Of a DNA stretch of 64,000 nt, positions 44,261 through 52,643 are shown piece after piece. Each line of letters starts with the position of its first letter. The stretch's first letter is position 1. Under the pieces are notes generated by a model. The model saw only the letters and a list, made by a program, of their open reading frames with translations, was not told where the DNA came from and did not search any database. A program made the position numbers and the translations under genes. The DNA is from WRHT01 sp031550525 (GTDB lineage: Bacteria; Desulfobacterota; Desulfovibrionia; Desulfovibrionales; Desulfovibrionaceae), in the NCBI GenBank assembly GCA_031550525.1, contig JAVBON010000002.1, positions 301,303 through 365,302 on the forward strand, read 5' to 3'.

Positions 44261-45402
44261 GCTGTCTCAAAACCGGCGCTTATACTCAAGGCCAGCATGG
44301 CGGAGAAATATACAAAGCCGCCGCGCGGTTGGGCCTGCAAGCCCGGCAGTTGCTGGACTTCAGTAGTAACGCCAATATTTTCGCCCTGCCTGTTACGGAA
44401 AAAATAGTAAACTCCCTGCCCTACCCTTTTTTGCATTATCCGGAATCCGACAGCGCCCCCCTTAAAGAGGCCATAGCCAGGCACGAGGACTGCCAGCCAG
44501 AAAACGTGCTGTGCGGCAACGGCGCGGCTGACCTGATCTGGCAATTTTTACGCCATGCCAGGCCTTCTTCCGCACTGCTGCTGGGCCCGGCTTTTTCCGA
44601 ATACGCCCGCGCCTGTGAGGCCTTGGGCATACCCTTTTCCATAATCACCCCCAAGCCCGAAAACGCCTTTGCCTGCGCCGAGGAAGAATTGCGCCTTTTG
44701 TGGGAAGGCAGGGCGGAACTGACGATAATCTGCACCCCCAACAACCCTGCTGGCGTCACCTATGAGAATATGGCGGCCATACTGCGCGTGCTGCGCTCGC
44801 CCCGCCTGCTCATTGACCTGAGCTACCGCGAGTTCAACTATGATACCCCTTTGTACGCCCCAAACAGTTGGGCGCAGTATCAAAAGCTGATTAACCCCGG
44901 CACTGCCGCGTTCTGCCTACACAGCTTCACCAAATTTTTCTGTTGCCCCGGCATCCGCTTGGGCTACCTTTTGGGCGATGCCAGAAACATACAAAAAATG
45001 CAGGCGCAACAGCCATCTTGGTCTGTTACGGCCTTTGCCCAGCAAAGCGGCCTGCGCTTTATGGAATCAATAAAAGATTACCGCGCCTCTCTGGCGGAAC
45101 TGCGCCTTACGGCCTACCGCCTGGGGGCGGAACTGCGCCGCCTGCCCATATTCAACCCTGATTTGGTGTTTGAAGGCCCCAACTTTTTTTGCTGCGGCCT
45201 GGCCAAAAACAGCCCCGGCGCACTACGCCGCAACGATGGCCGCCCCATCCGCACCGAGGATTTGCAGGGCTTTTTGCTACAGCACCGCCTGCTGGCGCGC
45301 AATTGCGACAACATACCCGGCATGCCGGCCGGTTTTGTGCGCCTGCAGACGCGCCAAAGCGAAGATAACCAAAAATTGCTTGATATACTGCAAAAAGCCT
45401 GA
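44257..45402 (+). CDS. cobD: CobD-like threonine-phosphate decarboxylase / class I-II aminotransferase
   Basis: A 381-aa PLP enzyme. The opening HGGEIYKAAARLGLQARQLLDFSSNANIF, the segment VLCGNGAADLIW, TIICTPNNPAGV and the PLP lysine region LHSFTKFFCCPGIRLGYLLG match CobD, which makes (R)-1-amino-2-propanol phosphate for the cobalamin nucleotide loop. Histidinol-phosphate aminotransferases are close relatives and cannot be fully excluded. The gene overlaps larB by 4 bp, an unusual coupling of a nickel-cofactor with a cobalamin gene. Confidence 0.83.
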   Translation: MSCLKTGAYTQGQHGGEIYKAAARLGLQARQLLDFSSNANIFALPVTEKIVNSLPYPFLHYPESDSAPLKEAIARHEDCQPENVLCGNGAADLIWQFLRHARPSSALLLGPAFSEYARACEALGIPFSIITPKPENAFACAEEELRLLWEGRAELTIICTPNNPAGVTYENMAAILRVLRSPRLLIDLSYREFNYDTPLYAPNSWAQYQKLINPGTAAFCLHSFTKFFCCPGIRLGYLLGDARNIQKMQAQQPSWSVTAFAQQSGLRFMESIKDYRASLAELRLTAYRLGAELRRLPIFNPDLVFEGPNFFCCGLAKNSPGALRRNDGRPIRTEDLQGFLLQHRLLARNCDNIPGMPAGFVRLQTRQSEDNQKLLDILQKA

Positions 45403-45477
45403 TTATTATGCCATTCCGGTATGAAGACGCTCCGCCCTGCCGGCGCGCCGACGCCAATACTACAAACGAGAGGAAAC

Positions 45478-46404
45478 ATGTCCAACGAAATGACCCTTGG
45501 CCAGGCAGCCAGCCAGGCCATAATGCCGGAGCAACTGGTGCATTATGTAAGCTCCATATCCGACAGTAAAGCCAAAATGGTGGGCCCCTGCCTGGTTTAC
45601 TTTCGCGAAGACGTTGCCATTGTCGTGGCCTACAGCCTGGACGGCAACCCGCAGGCCATGACCCAGGCCAAACTGGGCAAGACCATGGATGAGCTGGCCA
45701 AGCGCAAAGACCTGGAGCGCGTTATAGTACATGCCGCCTTTGCCCCCAGCATGGCCCCAAAATGGGCCAAAATGGGGCAGGAGGCCTTTTGGCAAATAGG
45801 CATACCTTACAGGAAGAAACGTAAAAAAGGCATTATGCTGGAATTGTTTGGCAAAGAGCCGGCGCCGGATATGCCCGTAACCAAAGAAACATGGGGGCCG
45901 GAGCACGACGGGCTGGTGGAGGCCTTTGTAGGCGGCAGCAAGCCTCTTAATGCCAGCAGCCTTACAACCATGCAGAACCTGAGCAAATACGTCACCGCAA
46001 ATCAGGGCGCAACCCTGTTTTGCGCGCGCGATAAAAAAGGCAAGCTCACAGCCGCGCTGGTGGCGGATTTTACCAGCGCCCACACCGCGTTTTACATGAT
46101 CTCCTTCTCCATACCCAACGCGCCGCGTGAAGCCGAAGATTCGCTAATGAAAGCCCTTATTGACGAAGCCACGGACCAAGGCAAAAAGCGCATAAACATC
46201 GGTTTGGGCAACGGCCCCAAAACCAAGGATCACAAAGACAAATGGGGGGCCGAGCCATTTTTGCCCTTTGTGGAAACCGTGTGGGAGCTGGGCGACTCCG
46301 GCAAGGCCCAAGCCCTATACTACGAACGCGAAATGGCCCGCCGCGAGCAGGCCAAAAAAAACGAGCCGCCCTTGAAAAAGCTGATCCGCTGGATCGGGCT
46401 GTAA
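45478..46404 (+). CDS. Uncharacterised protein with GNAT-like C-terminal half
   Basis: A 308-aa cytoplasmic protein; no family identified with certainty. The N-terminal part is alpha/beta with no signal peptide. A basic stretch (PYRKKRKKGIMLELFG) lies at about 118-133. The C-terminal half (GKLTAALVADFTSAHTAFYMISFSIPNAPREAEDSLMKALIDEATDQGKKRINIGLGNGPKTKDHKDKWGAEPF) resembles the acetyl-CoA fold of GNAT or FemAB-type acyltransferases. The start at 45478 has GAGAGGAAAC upstream; a longer frame begins at 45421. It follows cobD by 75 bp in the same direction, so it may be the third gene of that operon. Confidence 0.6.
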   Translation: MSNEMTLGQAASQAIMPEQLVHYVSSISDSKAKMVGPCLVYFREDVAIVVAYSLDGNPQAMTQAKLGKTMDELAKRKDLERVIVHAAFAPSMAPKWAKMGQEAFWQIGIPYRKKRKKGIMLELFGKEPAPDMPVTKETWGPEHDGLVEAFVGGSKPLNASSLTTMQNLSKYVTANQGATLFCARDKKGKLTAALVADFTSAHTAFYMISFSIPNAPREAEDSLMKALIDEATDQGKKRINIGLGNGPKTKDHKDKWGAEPFLPFVETVWELGDSGKAQALYYEREMARREQAKKNEPPLKKLIRWIGL

Positions 46405-46460
46405 AAATAGTTTAGCTTTGGCCCAGCAATTGTTGCTACAAAATTGTCTTACTATAGGCA

Positions 46461-46499
46461 AAGATATCCGGAATACGCATGACGTATTCCGGATATCTT
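46461..46499. terminator. Perfect 17-bp hairpin after the GNAT-like gene
   Basis: A perfect 17-bp stem (AAGATATCCGGAATACG) with loop CATGA, 57 bp after the stop codon. Because the arms begin with AAGA and end with TCTT it can work for both strands, and it lies between convergent transcripts. The T-tract is weak. Confidence 0.6.
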
Positions 46500-46608
46500 C
46501 TTAAAAGCCTTGCGCCATCACCGCCCGCCGCAACAATCCATTCGAACATTGTCTCGCGACGCCCCAACTAGCCAGCCAGAGCGCACCAACAGAGCAGCGC
46601 ATCCACCC

Positions 46609-47514
46609 TCACCGCATAAACAATATGGCAATGCCGCCAAAGGCTATAATTGTGCCTGCTATGGCCCGCGCGCTCGGCATGCGTTTTTCAAAGGCGGCGT
46701 TTATCGGTATTATAATCACAGGTTCCAAGGCAATTATTGTTGCCGCTATGCCGGCCTCGGTGTTTTGCACGGCCACGCCGGACATCCAGATGCCGAAGTT
46801 GGAAAAAAGCCCACCTATGCCCAAGTACAGCCAACTGCGTTTGCTGGTGGCGAAAGTGCTCCATATATTATGCAGCCAGCCGCGCGAAGAGTAGAAAACA
46901 AGCAGCATGACGCCGCCGAAGATAAGGCGCAAAAAAGCGGCCCATAAAGCGCTGGACCCAAGCAGCATGGCCTGTTTCAAAAGAATAAAGCTTATGGCCA
47001 GAGTAAGGGCGGAAAAAAGCGCCATACCAGCGCCCGCCAGCAACTCGCGCGCGCTTAATTGACCTTTGTAGGTTACAGTAAGGTTGCCGCCGTCGGCCAG
47101 CACGAAGAACACCCCGAAAACCGCCACTCCAATGCCCAAAGCGCCAATAACGCCTATTTGCTCGCCCAAAACCAGATACCCCAAAATCGCTGTAATGCAG
47201 GCGGACATGGATTGCAGCAATGTGCCAAGCCTTGGGCCTATAATCTGCACGGCGCGATAAAACGATGTATCGCAAAGGGCCACGCCAAAAAAGGCTGAGC
47301 ACAGCAAAAACATGATAATTTGCGGGTCAAACACCGCCGGAACGCCCATAATAAGGCACATTACGCCCAGCAGGGCTATGCCGTAGGGCAGGCGCAAAAG
47401 CGTTACGCCCGGCACGCCCAAAATTCTGGTGGCCGAGGCATGCAACTGGCAGGATACCGCCCATACGGTGGCCGTGGCCAAGGCGGCTATTTCACCGGCC
47501 GAAATAATAATCAT
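46609..47514 (-). CDS. EamA/DMT-family transporter
   Basis: A 301-aa membrane protein with ten predicted helices in two EamA repeats (AALATATVWAVSCQLHASATRILGVPGVTLLRLPYGIALL ... GTLLQSMSACITAILGYLVLGEQIGVIGALGIGVAVFGVFFVL; second repeat from GAGMALFSALTLAISF to AGTIIAFGGIAILF). It belongs to drug/metabolite transporters. The start at 47514 overlaps the end of the upstream RarD-type gene, so both are likely co-transcribed. It differs from the three RarD-like neighbours and appears to be a separate lineage. The substrate is unknown. Confidence 0.87.
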   Translation of the reverse strand: MIIISAGEIAALATATVWAVSCQLHASATRILGVPGVTLLRLPYGIALLGVMCLIMGVPAVFDPQIIMFLLCSAFFGVALCDTSFYRAVQIIGPRLGTLLQSMSACITAILGYLVLGEQIGVIGALGIGVAVFGVFFVLADGGNLTVTYKGQLSARELLAGAGMALFSALTLAISFILLKQAMLLGSSALWAAFLRLIFGGVMLLVFYSSRGWLHNIWSTFATSKRSWLYLGIGGLFSNFGIWMSGVAVQNTEAGIAATIIALEPVIIIPINAAFEKRMPSARAIAGTIIAFGGIAILFMR

Positions 47515-47521
47515 GGCGCGC

Positions 47522-48469
47522 CTACTTGCCGCGCGAAACGGCAACACGCGCGGCATTGTAGCAGCGCATGCTTTCAAAGGTATACAGGGCCAAGGCCGAC
47601 CAAATCAGGCCGAAGCTGACGAAATGGGCGGCGGTTACAGGCTCTTTGAACCAGAAAATGCCCAAAAGCAAGCTGAGCGAAGGCCCTATGTACTGCATAA
47701 GCCCTATGGTGATGAGGCTAAGGCGCTTGGTGCCGTAGGCGAACAGAATGAGCGGAATTGTGGTTATGGGGCCGGTGCCTATAAGCAGCAGCATAGTGTA
47801 GGGCGACTCCGTAAAATGACCCGCTCCGCTCAGGCCCAGCCAGCCAAGCAAAAGCAGCACCACGGGGCAGAGAACGCCGGTTTCCAGAAACAGGCCGGAG
47901 GTAGCCTCGTAGGCAGATGATTTTTTGCGGGCGGCGTAGGCGGAAAAAGTAAGGGCCAGCCCAAGCGCCGCCAGCGGCACCTTGCCCACCACCACTATTT
48001 GCGCCAGCACGCCGCAAGCGGCCAGGCCAATGGCGCAATTTTGCAAAAAAGTGGTACGGTCTTTAAACAGTATAATGCCAAAGGCCATATGGAAAAGCGG
48101 GGTAAGAAAGTAGCCGAGGCTCGCCTCCACCACCTGATTGCTGATTACGGCCCATATGTAAATAAGCCCGTTGGAGGCCATAAGCAGGCCGCAGGTAGCT
48201 ATAACAAACATGTTGCGCGGCGACTTCAGCAAGGCCAGAGCTCCGCCCAATTGCTTACGAAAAATAACCAGCAGCAGCGAGCTTAAGGTAGTCCACCAAA
48301 GGCGGTGCAAAATCATTTCCGTGGCGGGCACGTAACTGAGCAAAGCCCAATAGGCTGGCAACAGCCCCCACATGACGTAGGTGCCGCCCACAGCGAACAG
48401 AGCAACCTTTTGAGAAGAATTTCCGTCGGCTGACGGACCTAGATATGAACCGGACACAAAATGCTCCAA
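47522..48469 (-). CDS. RarD-type EamA transporter 1
   Basis: A 315-aa ten-helix DMT transporter of the RarD subgroup: GGTYVMWGLLPAYWALLSYVPATEMILHRLWWTTL, SNGLIYIWAVISNQVVEASLGYFLTPLFHMAFGIILFKDR, LGWLGLSGAGHF, and YIGPSLSLLLGIFWFKEPVTAAHFVSFGLIWSALALYTFES. It is the most divergent of three RarD paralogues in a row; its neighbours at 48571 and 49564 are more alike. RarD proteins are putative permeases of unknown substrate (chloramphenicol-sensitivity type). Confidence 0.9.
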   Translation of the reverse strand: MEHFVSGSYLGPSADGNSSQKVALFAVGGTYVMWGLLPAYWALLSYVPATEMILHRLWWTTLSSLLLVIFRKQLGGALALLKSPRNMFVIATCGLLMASNGLIYIWAVISNQVVEASLGYFLTPLFHMAFGIILFKDRTTFLQNCAIGLAACGVLAQIVVVGKVPLAALGLALTFSAYAARKKSSAYEATSGLFLETGVLCPVVLLLLGWLGLSGAGHFTESPYTMLLLIGTGPITTIPLILFAYGTKRLSLITIGLMQYIGPSLSLLLGIFWFKEPVTAAHFVSFGLIWSALALYTFESMRCYNAARVAVSRGK

Positions 48470-48570
48470 CGGCTTAAAATAGTGTAAAATTACCGCTGAG
48501 GCTCCTGTAACAGGAGAGTGAAGCTTTTACAAGGGAGGGGTAAAAGAATTTATGGGCCCCGCAGGGGCCT

Positions 48571-49551
48571 TTAATAAGCTCTTGGCACTGTTGCCGGAGC
48601 AGACGCCTGCGCCACCGGCTCCTTGCGGCGGGTCCGGGCCCGTATTTGCCTTACGCTGTCAAGGGTATACATAGCCAGCGCTATCCAGATGAACACAAAA
48701 CTTACCAGATGCATGCTGGTGAAGGTTTCTTTAAACACAAACACACCCATGAGAAAAATCATGCTGGGCGCGGTGAAGTTGATAAGGCCCAGGGTGGTGA
48801 AAGGCGCGTTGCGCGCGCCGAACACGGACCACATGAGCGGAAAGGCGGTAATGATGCCGGTGCCGAAGACGAGCAGATCCGTTACCACGTCGCCCTGCAA
48901 AAAAACCAGCGTGCCCTGGCTGTGCCAATAGGTTATAAAGACAATGGAAACCGGCACGGCCACCAAATTTTCTATAAACAGCCCCGACATGGCGTCAACA
49001 TGAATAACGGCACGCAAAAGGCGGTAGCTGGATGTAACCAGCACCATGGCCAGCACCATCCAGGGCAGCGTGCCTATAATGCCTACCTGAAAAGCCACGC
49101 CAATTACCGTAAAGGCCATGGCCAGCCACTTCAGCGGCGTGAGTCTGTCTTTAAATACAACAACGCCAATGGCCATAAGCACTATGGGGCTCAAGTAGGT
49201 GCTCAGGCTGGCCTGCAGCACCTGCCCGCTGTTCACCAGCCCTATGTAGATAAGCCAGCCGCTGCTGGTGAGGGCCGAACCAAAAGCCAATTGCAACACC
49301 AGCCTGGGCTTTTTCAAAATTCCGCGCACAACGCCCAGTTGCTTGGTGGCGCAGAGCATCAAAAAAACCACAACGCAAGACCATACCAACCGTTGGGCCA
49401 CGATTTGCGAAACTGGCACATGCCCCTGGTTAAGAGCGCGCCAGTACAAAGGCAAGAGCCCCCAAGACACGTTGCAGGCAATTATGGCTAAAATACCCAG
49501 CCCTGGTCGCGGGTTTGTAACAGCGCGGGTTAAAAGGGGCTTGTCCGACAT
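48571..49551 (-). CDS. RarD-type EamA transporter 2
   Basis: A 326-aa RarD-like permease (NVSWGLLPLYWRALNQGHVPVSQIVAQRLVWSCVVVFLML, SSGWLIYIGLVNSGQVLQASLSTYLSPIVLMAIGVVVFKDRLTPLKWLAMAFTVIGVAFQVG, NFTAPSMIFLMGVFVFKETFTSMHLVSFVFIWIALAMYTLDS). It is strikingly similar throughout to the product of the next gene upstream (49564-50613), including the SGQVLQASLSTY/SGHVLEASLSTY segment, so the two arose by tandem duplication. Confidence 0.9.
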   Translation of the reverse strand: MSDKPLLTRAVTNPRPGLGILAIIACNVSWGLLPLYWRALNQGHVPVSQIVAQRLVWSCVVVFLMLCATKQLGVVRGILKKPRLVLQLAFGSALTSSGWLIYIGLVNSGQVLQASLSTYLSPIVLMAIGVVVFKDRLTPLKWLAMAFTVIGVAFQVGIIGTLPWMVLAMVLVTSSYRLLRAVIHVDAMSGLFIENLVAVPVSIVFITYWHSQGTLVFLQGDVVTDLLVFGTGIITAFPLMWSVFGARNAPFTTLGLINFTAPSMIFLMGVFVFKETFTSMHLVSFVFIWIALAMYTLDSVRQIRARTRRKEPVAQASAPATVPRAY

Positions 49552-49563
49552 GGCTTGCTCACT

Positions 49564-50613
49564 CTACCCGCCTTGGCGCGGGTGGTTGTGGTGGTTACTG
49601 TTTTTTTGCGCTGCAACGTCAGGCTTGCCTGCCTCATCCGGCGCATCTGCGGCAGCGAGAGCGGCAACTTTAAGCAGGCGTGCTGTTTTTTCCAAATTTC
49701 TGCGCTGGCGCAGGCTTTCAATGGTATACAGGGCCAAAGCCGCCCAAATTAAAATGAAGCTGAACAGGTGCATGCCGGTGAATTGCTCTTCAAACACGAA
49801 AACGCCCATAAAAAAAATCATGGTGGGCGAAATGTAGTTTACCAGACCCACGCTGGTGTAACTGGCGTTGCGCATGCCAAAAACCAGCCACATCATTGGA
49901 AAGGCCGTAATAACCCCAGTGCCCAGCACCAGCAAATCCGTAACAGCATCGCCGCGCATAAAGGCCAAAGCGCCCTGGCTGTGCCACCAGAGCATAATGG
50001 CTATGGATAATGGCATAGCCAGAAGGTTTTCCACAAACAGGCCGGGCATGGCGTCTACCTTAAGCACAGTGCGCAAAAGGCCGTAACAGGCGCCAAATAC
50101 GGTCATGCCCACCACCGCCCAGGGCAGGTAGCCCAATATATATACCTGACAAACCACGCCAGCGGCGGCAAAAGCCATGGCCAACCACTGCAGGCATTCC
50201 AACTTGTCTTTAAAAATAAGCACGCCCATGCCCATGGTGGCCAAAGGGCCTATGTAGGTGCTCAGGCTGGCCTCTAGCACATGCCCGCTGTTAACCATAC
50301 CCACATATGAAAGCCAGTTAAGTGTAACAAACAAGCTGCTTAAGGTAAGGCCCAGCAGGAGCCTGCGGGACTTGAAAATAGCCCGTAACGCGCCAAGCTT
50401 GCAGGTAATCAGCAACGTGGCAAACACCACCAGGCAGGACCATACGATGCGATGGGCGATAATTTGCTGCACCGGCACCTGCCCGCTGTTAAGAGCGCGC
50501 CAGTACAGCGGGAGCAACCCCCAGATGAAGTTGCAACCAAATACGGCCAAAAGCCCCAATTTGGGGTTTTTGTCGGTTACAGCCGATGTAAGTAAAGGTT
50601 TGTTGCCGGCCAT
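49564..50613 (-). CDS. RarD-type EamA transporter 3
   Basis: A 349-aa RarD-like permease (NFIWGLLPLYWRALNSGQVPVQQIIAHRIVWSCLVVFATL, YVGMVNSGHVLEASLSTYIGPLATMGMGVLIFKDKLECLQWLAMAFAAAGVVCQVYILGYLPWAVVGM, NYISPTMIFFMGVFVFEEQFTGMHLFSFILIWAALALYTIES). It has a longer hydrophilic C-terminus than its sister. The N-terminus KPLLTSAVTDKNPKLGLLA is nearly the same as KPLLTRAVTNPRPGLGILA of the sister protein, evidence of recent duplication. It is first in the transcript of four transporters. Confidence 0.9.
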   Translation of the reverse strand: MAGNKPLLTSAVTDKNPKLGLLAVFGCNFIWGLLPLYWRALNSGQVPVQQIIAHRIVWSCLVVFATLLITCKLGALRAIFKSRRLLLGLTLSSLFVTLNWLSYVGMVNSGHVLEASLSTYIGPLATMGMGVLIFKDKLECLQWLAMAFAAAGVVCQVYILGYLPWAVVGMTVFGACYGLLRTVLKVDAMPGLFVENLLAMPLSIAIMLWWHSQGALAFMRGDAVTDLLVLGTGVITAFPMMWLVFGMRNASYTSVGLVNYISPTMIFFMGVFVFEEQFTGMHLFSFILIWAALALYTIESLRQRRNLEKTARLLKVAALAAADAPDEAGKPDVAAQKNSNHHNHPRQGG

Positions 50614-50694
50614 GCGCTACCCATACGGAACTTACGTAATATATAAAAACCAGCCTTAAGACAGGCAGGTAAAAACGCAACGCGGGCGGCGTTT

Positions 50695-51129
50695 TTATTC
50701 ATTCTGCACACGGGCGGTGCCATCGCGGCCGCTCAACAGCCGTATGCGATCGCCTCTTTTGAAAAAGTCGTCCTTTTCCTGCACCACCATAATTTCCTGC
50801 CCGTTATCCAGTAGTATGGTAATCTCTTGCGCTTCAACCTCGCGCACGCTCTTGGCGGAAGAGCCAGAGCTGAGCAAATTGCTTATAAAACGGCTGAAGG
50901 TGCTGGCGGTTGAGCCATATACCGTGCTAGAGCCCTTACCAGCGCTTACCTTTACGTCGCGCACATGCTGCACAACGCCGCGCTGCACGCTCATTACGTT
51001 GCCTTCGTGCTCCTGCGGGCTCTGCTGCGCCTGCGCGCCGTTATCGCCGTTTTGCGGCGCCGCGCAACCCACGCAACAGGCCAGGGCCAGCATGCACAAT
51101 ATAGCCAGTTTTGTCGTAAAATTATTCAT
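50695..51129 (-). CDS. Putative outer-membrane lipoprotein
   Basis: A 144-aa predicted lipoprotein: signal peptide with lipobox CCVGC (Cys about 22), a Gln/Asn-rich linker, then a short beta-rich domain (VMSVQRGVVQHVRDVKVSAG, AQEITILLDNGQEIMVVQEKDDFFKRGDRIRLLSGRDGTARVQ). The 'ITILLDNGQ.i.vvQ......GDRVRLl' pattern resembles the C-terminal part of SlyB/Pcp-type proteins, but the usual glycine zipper is not obvious; a Ser/Gly-rich stretch takes its place. The start has AAGGATGTGACGTT before it. The function is unknown. Confidence 0.72.
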   Translation of the reverse strand: MNNFTTKLAILCMLALACCVGCAAPQNGDNGAQAQQSPQEHEGNVMSVQRGVVQHVRDVKVSAGKGSSTVYGSTASTFSRFISNLLSSGSSAKSVREVEAQEITILLDNGQEIMVVQEKDDFFKRGDRIRLLSGRDGTARVQNE

Positions 51130-51250
51130 AACGTCACATCCTTAGTTCTTTTTATCACAACCGTAAAATAACGCCAGCATCTCGGGAGGGCATAAGTAAA
51201 AAAGGCCTTACTAATGCTGTTCGGACGTTTTGCGAAAAACCATAGCATAA

Positions 51251-51276
51251 AAAAAGACCCCGCGCTGGCAGGGCCT
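51251..51276 (-). terminator. Terminator of RRM gene
   Basis: A GC-rich inverted repeat (AGGCCC.../...GGGTCT, with G-T pairs) followed on the minus strand by TTTTTTT, about 25 bp after the RRM stop codon. Confidence 0.75.
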
Positions 51277-51298
51277 TTTCTGATTTTCAAGAAGTATA

Positions 51299-51562
51299 TT
51301 AGTACTGCTGGCGGGGGGCTCTGGGTTGAGCTTCGTTCACACGCAGAGTGCGGCCGCCGAAGCTGCTGCCGTCAAGCGCTTGAACGGCTGAAGCTGCATC
51401 AGGATCTTCCATTTCCACAAAGCCGAAGCCACGGGCACGGCCGGTTTCACGGTCGCTGATGAGTTTCACAGAGAGCACACTGCCGTGGTTTTCAAACAGG
51501 CTTTGTACTTCTTCTTTAGTGGCAGACCAGGGCAAGTTGCCCACATAGAGAGACTTGGACAT
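51299..51562 (-). CDS. RRM-domain RNA-binding protein
   Basis: An 87-aa protein made of one RNA recognition motif. RNP2 is LYVGNLPW (residues 5-12) and RNP1 is RGFGFVEM (about 44-51), both intact. A short Arg/Gln tail (AQPRAPRQQY) replaces the Gly-rich tail seen in relatives. Such single-RRM proteins bind single-stranded RNA and are often cold- or stress-induced in bacteria. It has its own terminator. The long AT-rich leader upstream (51563-51835) has no gene. Confidence 0.93.
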   Translation of the reverse strand: MSKSLYVGNLPWSATKEEVQSLFENHGSVLSVKLISDRETGRARGFGFVEMEDPDAASAVQALDGSSFGGRTLRVNEAQPRAPRQQY

Positions 51563-51835
51563 AGATAAAAGACCTCACAAAAATAATGATACGATACCCG
51601 CACCCGATGTGCGCCGTCACAAATCAGCGCAACGTGCGGCCCTCTTTTTGCAAATGCCCTATACAGGCCACGGCGTCAATAGTTTAGCCATAATTATCGC
51701 TATAAAAAAAGTCAGCGAAGCAAAACTCCGCCTGTTTTTAAAGGGCGCAATTTTGCTCCGCCAATTTTTATCCTGTAAAATTCAAAGGCTAAGATACACA
51801 GTAACGGCGCAAAGTGAAAATGAGCACAATAAGAT

Positions 51836-52186
51836 TTACGAAATTTTTATGCGCCGGGGCTTCATGGCTTCGGCTTTGGGCAGGTACAGCTCCAACACGC
51901 CGTTACGCAAAACCGCCTTTACATGCTCTCTATCCACCAGATCTGACAATGTAAAAGTCCGTTGGTAATTATAACCGCCGAATTCAGTGTGCATTTTACG
52001 CAAGCCCTTTCCAAACTCAACGTAACTGCTTACGGCTTTAATAGTCAGTTCAGACTCTTCTATATCAACCATAAGCTCTTCTATTTTAACGCCAGGTAAA
52101 TCCATAAGCACATGGAATCCATCTTCCATCTCTAAAATATCTGTTGCAGGAGCAATTCCATTGTTCTTGCTTTCATTGGCATTCAT
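51836..52186 (-). CDS. Hsp20/alpha-crystallin small heat-shock protein 2
   Basis: A 116-aa small heat-shock protein. The alpha-crystallin domain runs from about ATDILEMEDGFHVLMDLPGVKIEELMVDIEESELTIKA to RNGVLELYLPKAEAMKPRRIKIS, with the conserved 'A.l.NGVLel.lPK' end. It prevents aggregation of unfolded proteins. It lies 46 bp after a second Hsp20 gene on the same strand, so both are likely co-expressed under heat or oxidative stress. The N-terminal arm is short. Confidence 0.92.
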   Translation of the reverse strand: MNANESKNNGIAPATDILEMEDGFHVLMDLPGVKIEELMVDIEESELTIKAVSSYVEFGKGLRKMHTEFGGYNYQRTFTLSDLVDREHVKAVLRNGVLELYLPKAEAMKPRRIKIS

Positions 52187-52232
52187 AATTTTATCCTCTT
52201 AATTTTACTGCTACGGCGCAACACATTGCAAT

Positions 52233-52643
52233 TTATGATGTAATGCTGATTTTGCGCGGTTTTACCGCTTCCGCCTTTGGCAAAGTAACTCTGAGAATGC
52301 CGTTTTCACTTTTGGCGGTAACTTTGTCACGGTCTACCGGCACGTTAAGGCTTAAAGCCCGCTGAAAAGCTCCAGCGCCCCTTTCTTGCCTGTAGTAGCG
52401 GCCTTCCGGCGATTTAAGCTCGCCTTTTATAATAAGATTACGCGCAGTTATGGTAAGCTCCACATCTTCCGGCTCAACGCCCGGCATGCAAATATCCACA
52501 ACATACCCTTCGTCGTTTTCCGCAATATTAACCAATGGATATGTAAAGCGCCGCGCGCCCATGGTAGAGCTGCGAAAAACGTCATCCAAAAACCGTTCCA
52601 GGTCATTTTGCCTGTCATAAATGTTGCTGAAATCTATAACCAT
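52233..52643 (-). CDS. Hsp20/alpha-crystallin small heat-shock protein 1
   Basis: A 136-aa small heat-shock protein, first of the pair. The alpha-crystallin domain reads PLVNIAENDEGYVVDICMPGVEPEDVELTITARNLIIKGELKSPEGRYYRQERGAGAFQRALSLNVPVDRDKVTAKSENGILRVTLPKAEAVKPRKISI. A ribosome binding site (TGGAGGGTTTAAA) precedes the ATG. Two different Hsp20 proteins encoded together often form mixed oligomers. The promoter should lie in 52650-52810, where an exact TTGACA (minus strand, 52756-52761) is present; no CIRCE element is seen. Confidence 0.93.
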   Translation of the reverse strand: MVIDFSNIYDRQNDLERFLDDVFRSSTMGARRFTYPLVNIAENDEGYVVDICMPGVEPEDVELTITARNLIIKGELKSPEGRYYRQERGAGAFQRALSLNVPVDRDKVTAKSENGILRVTLPKAEAVKPRKISITS

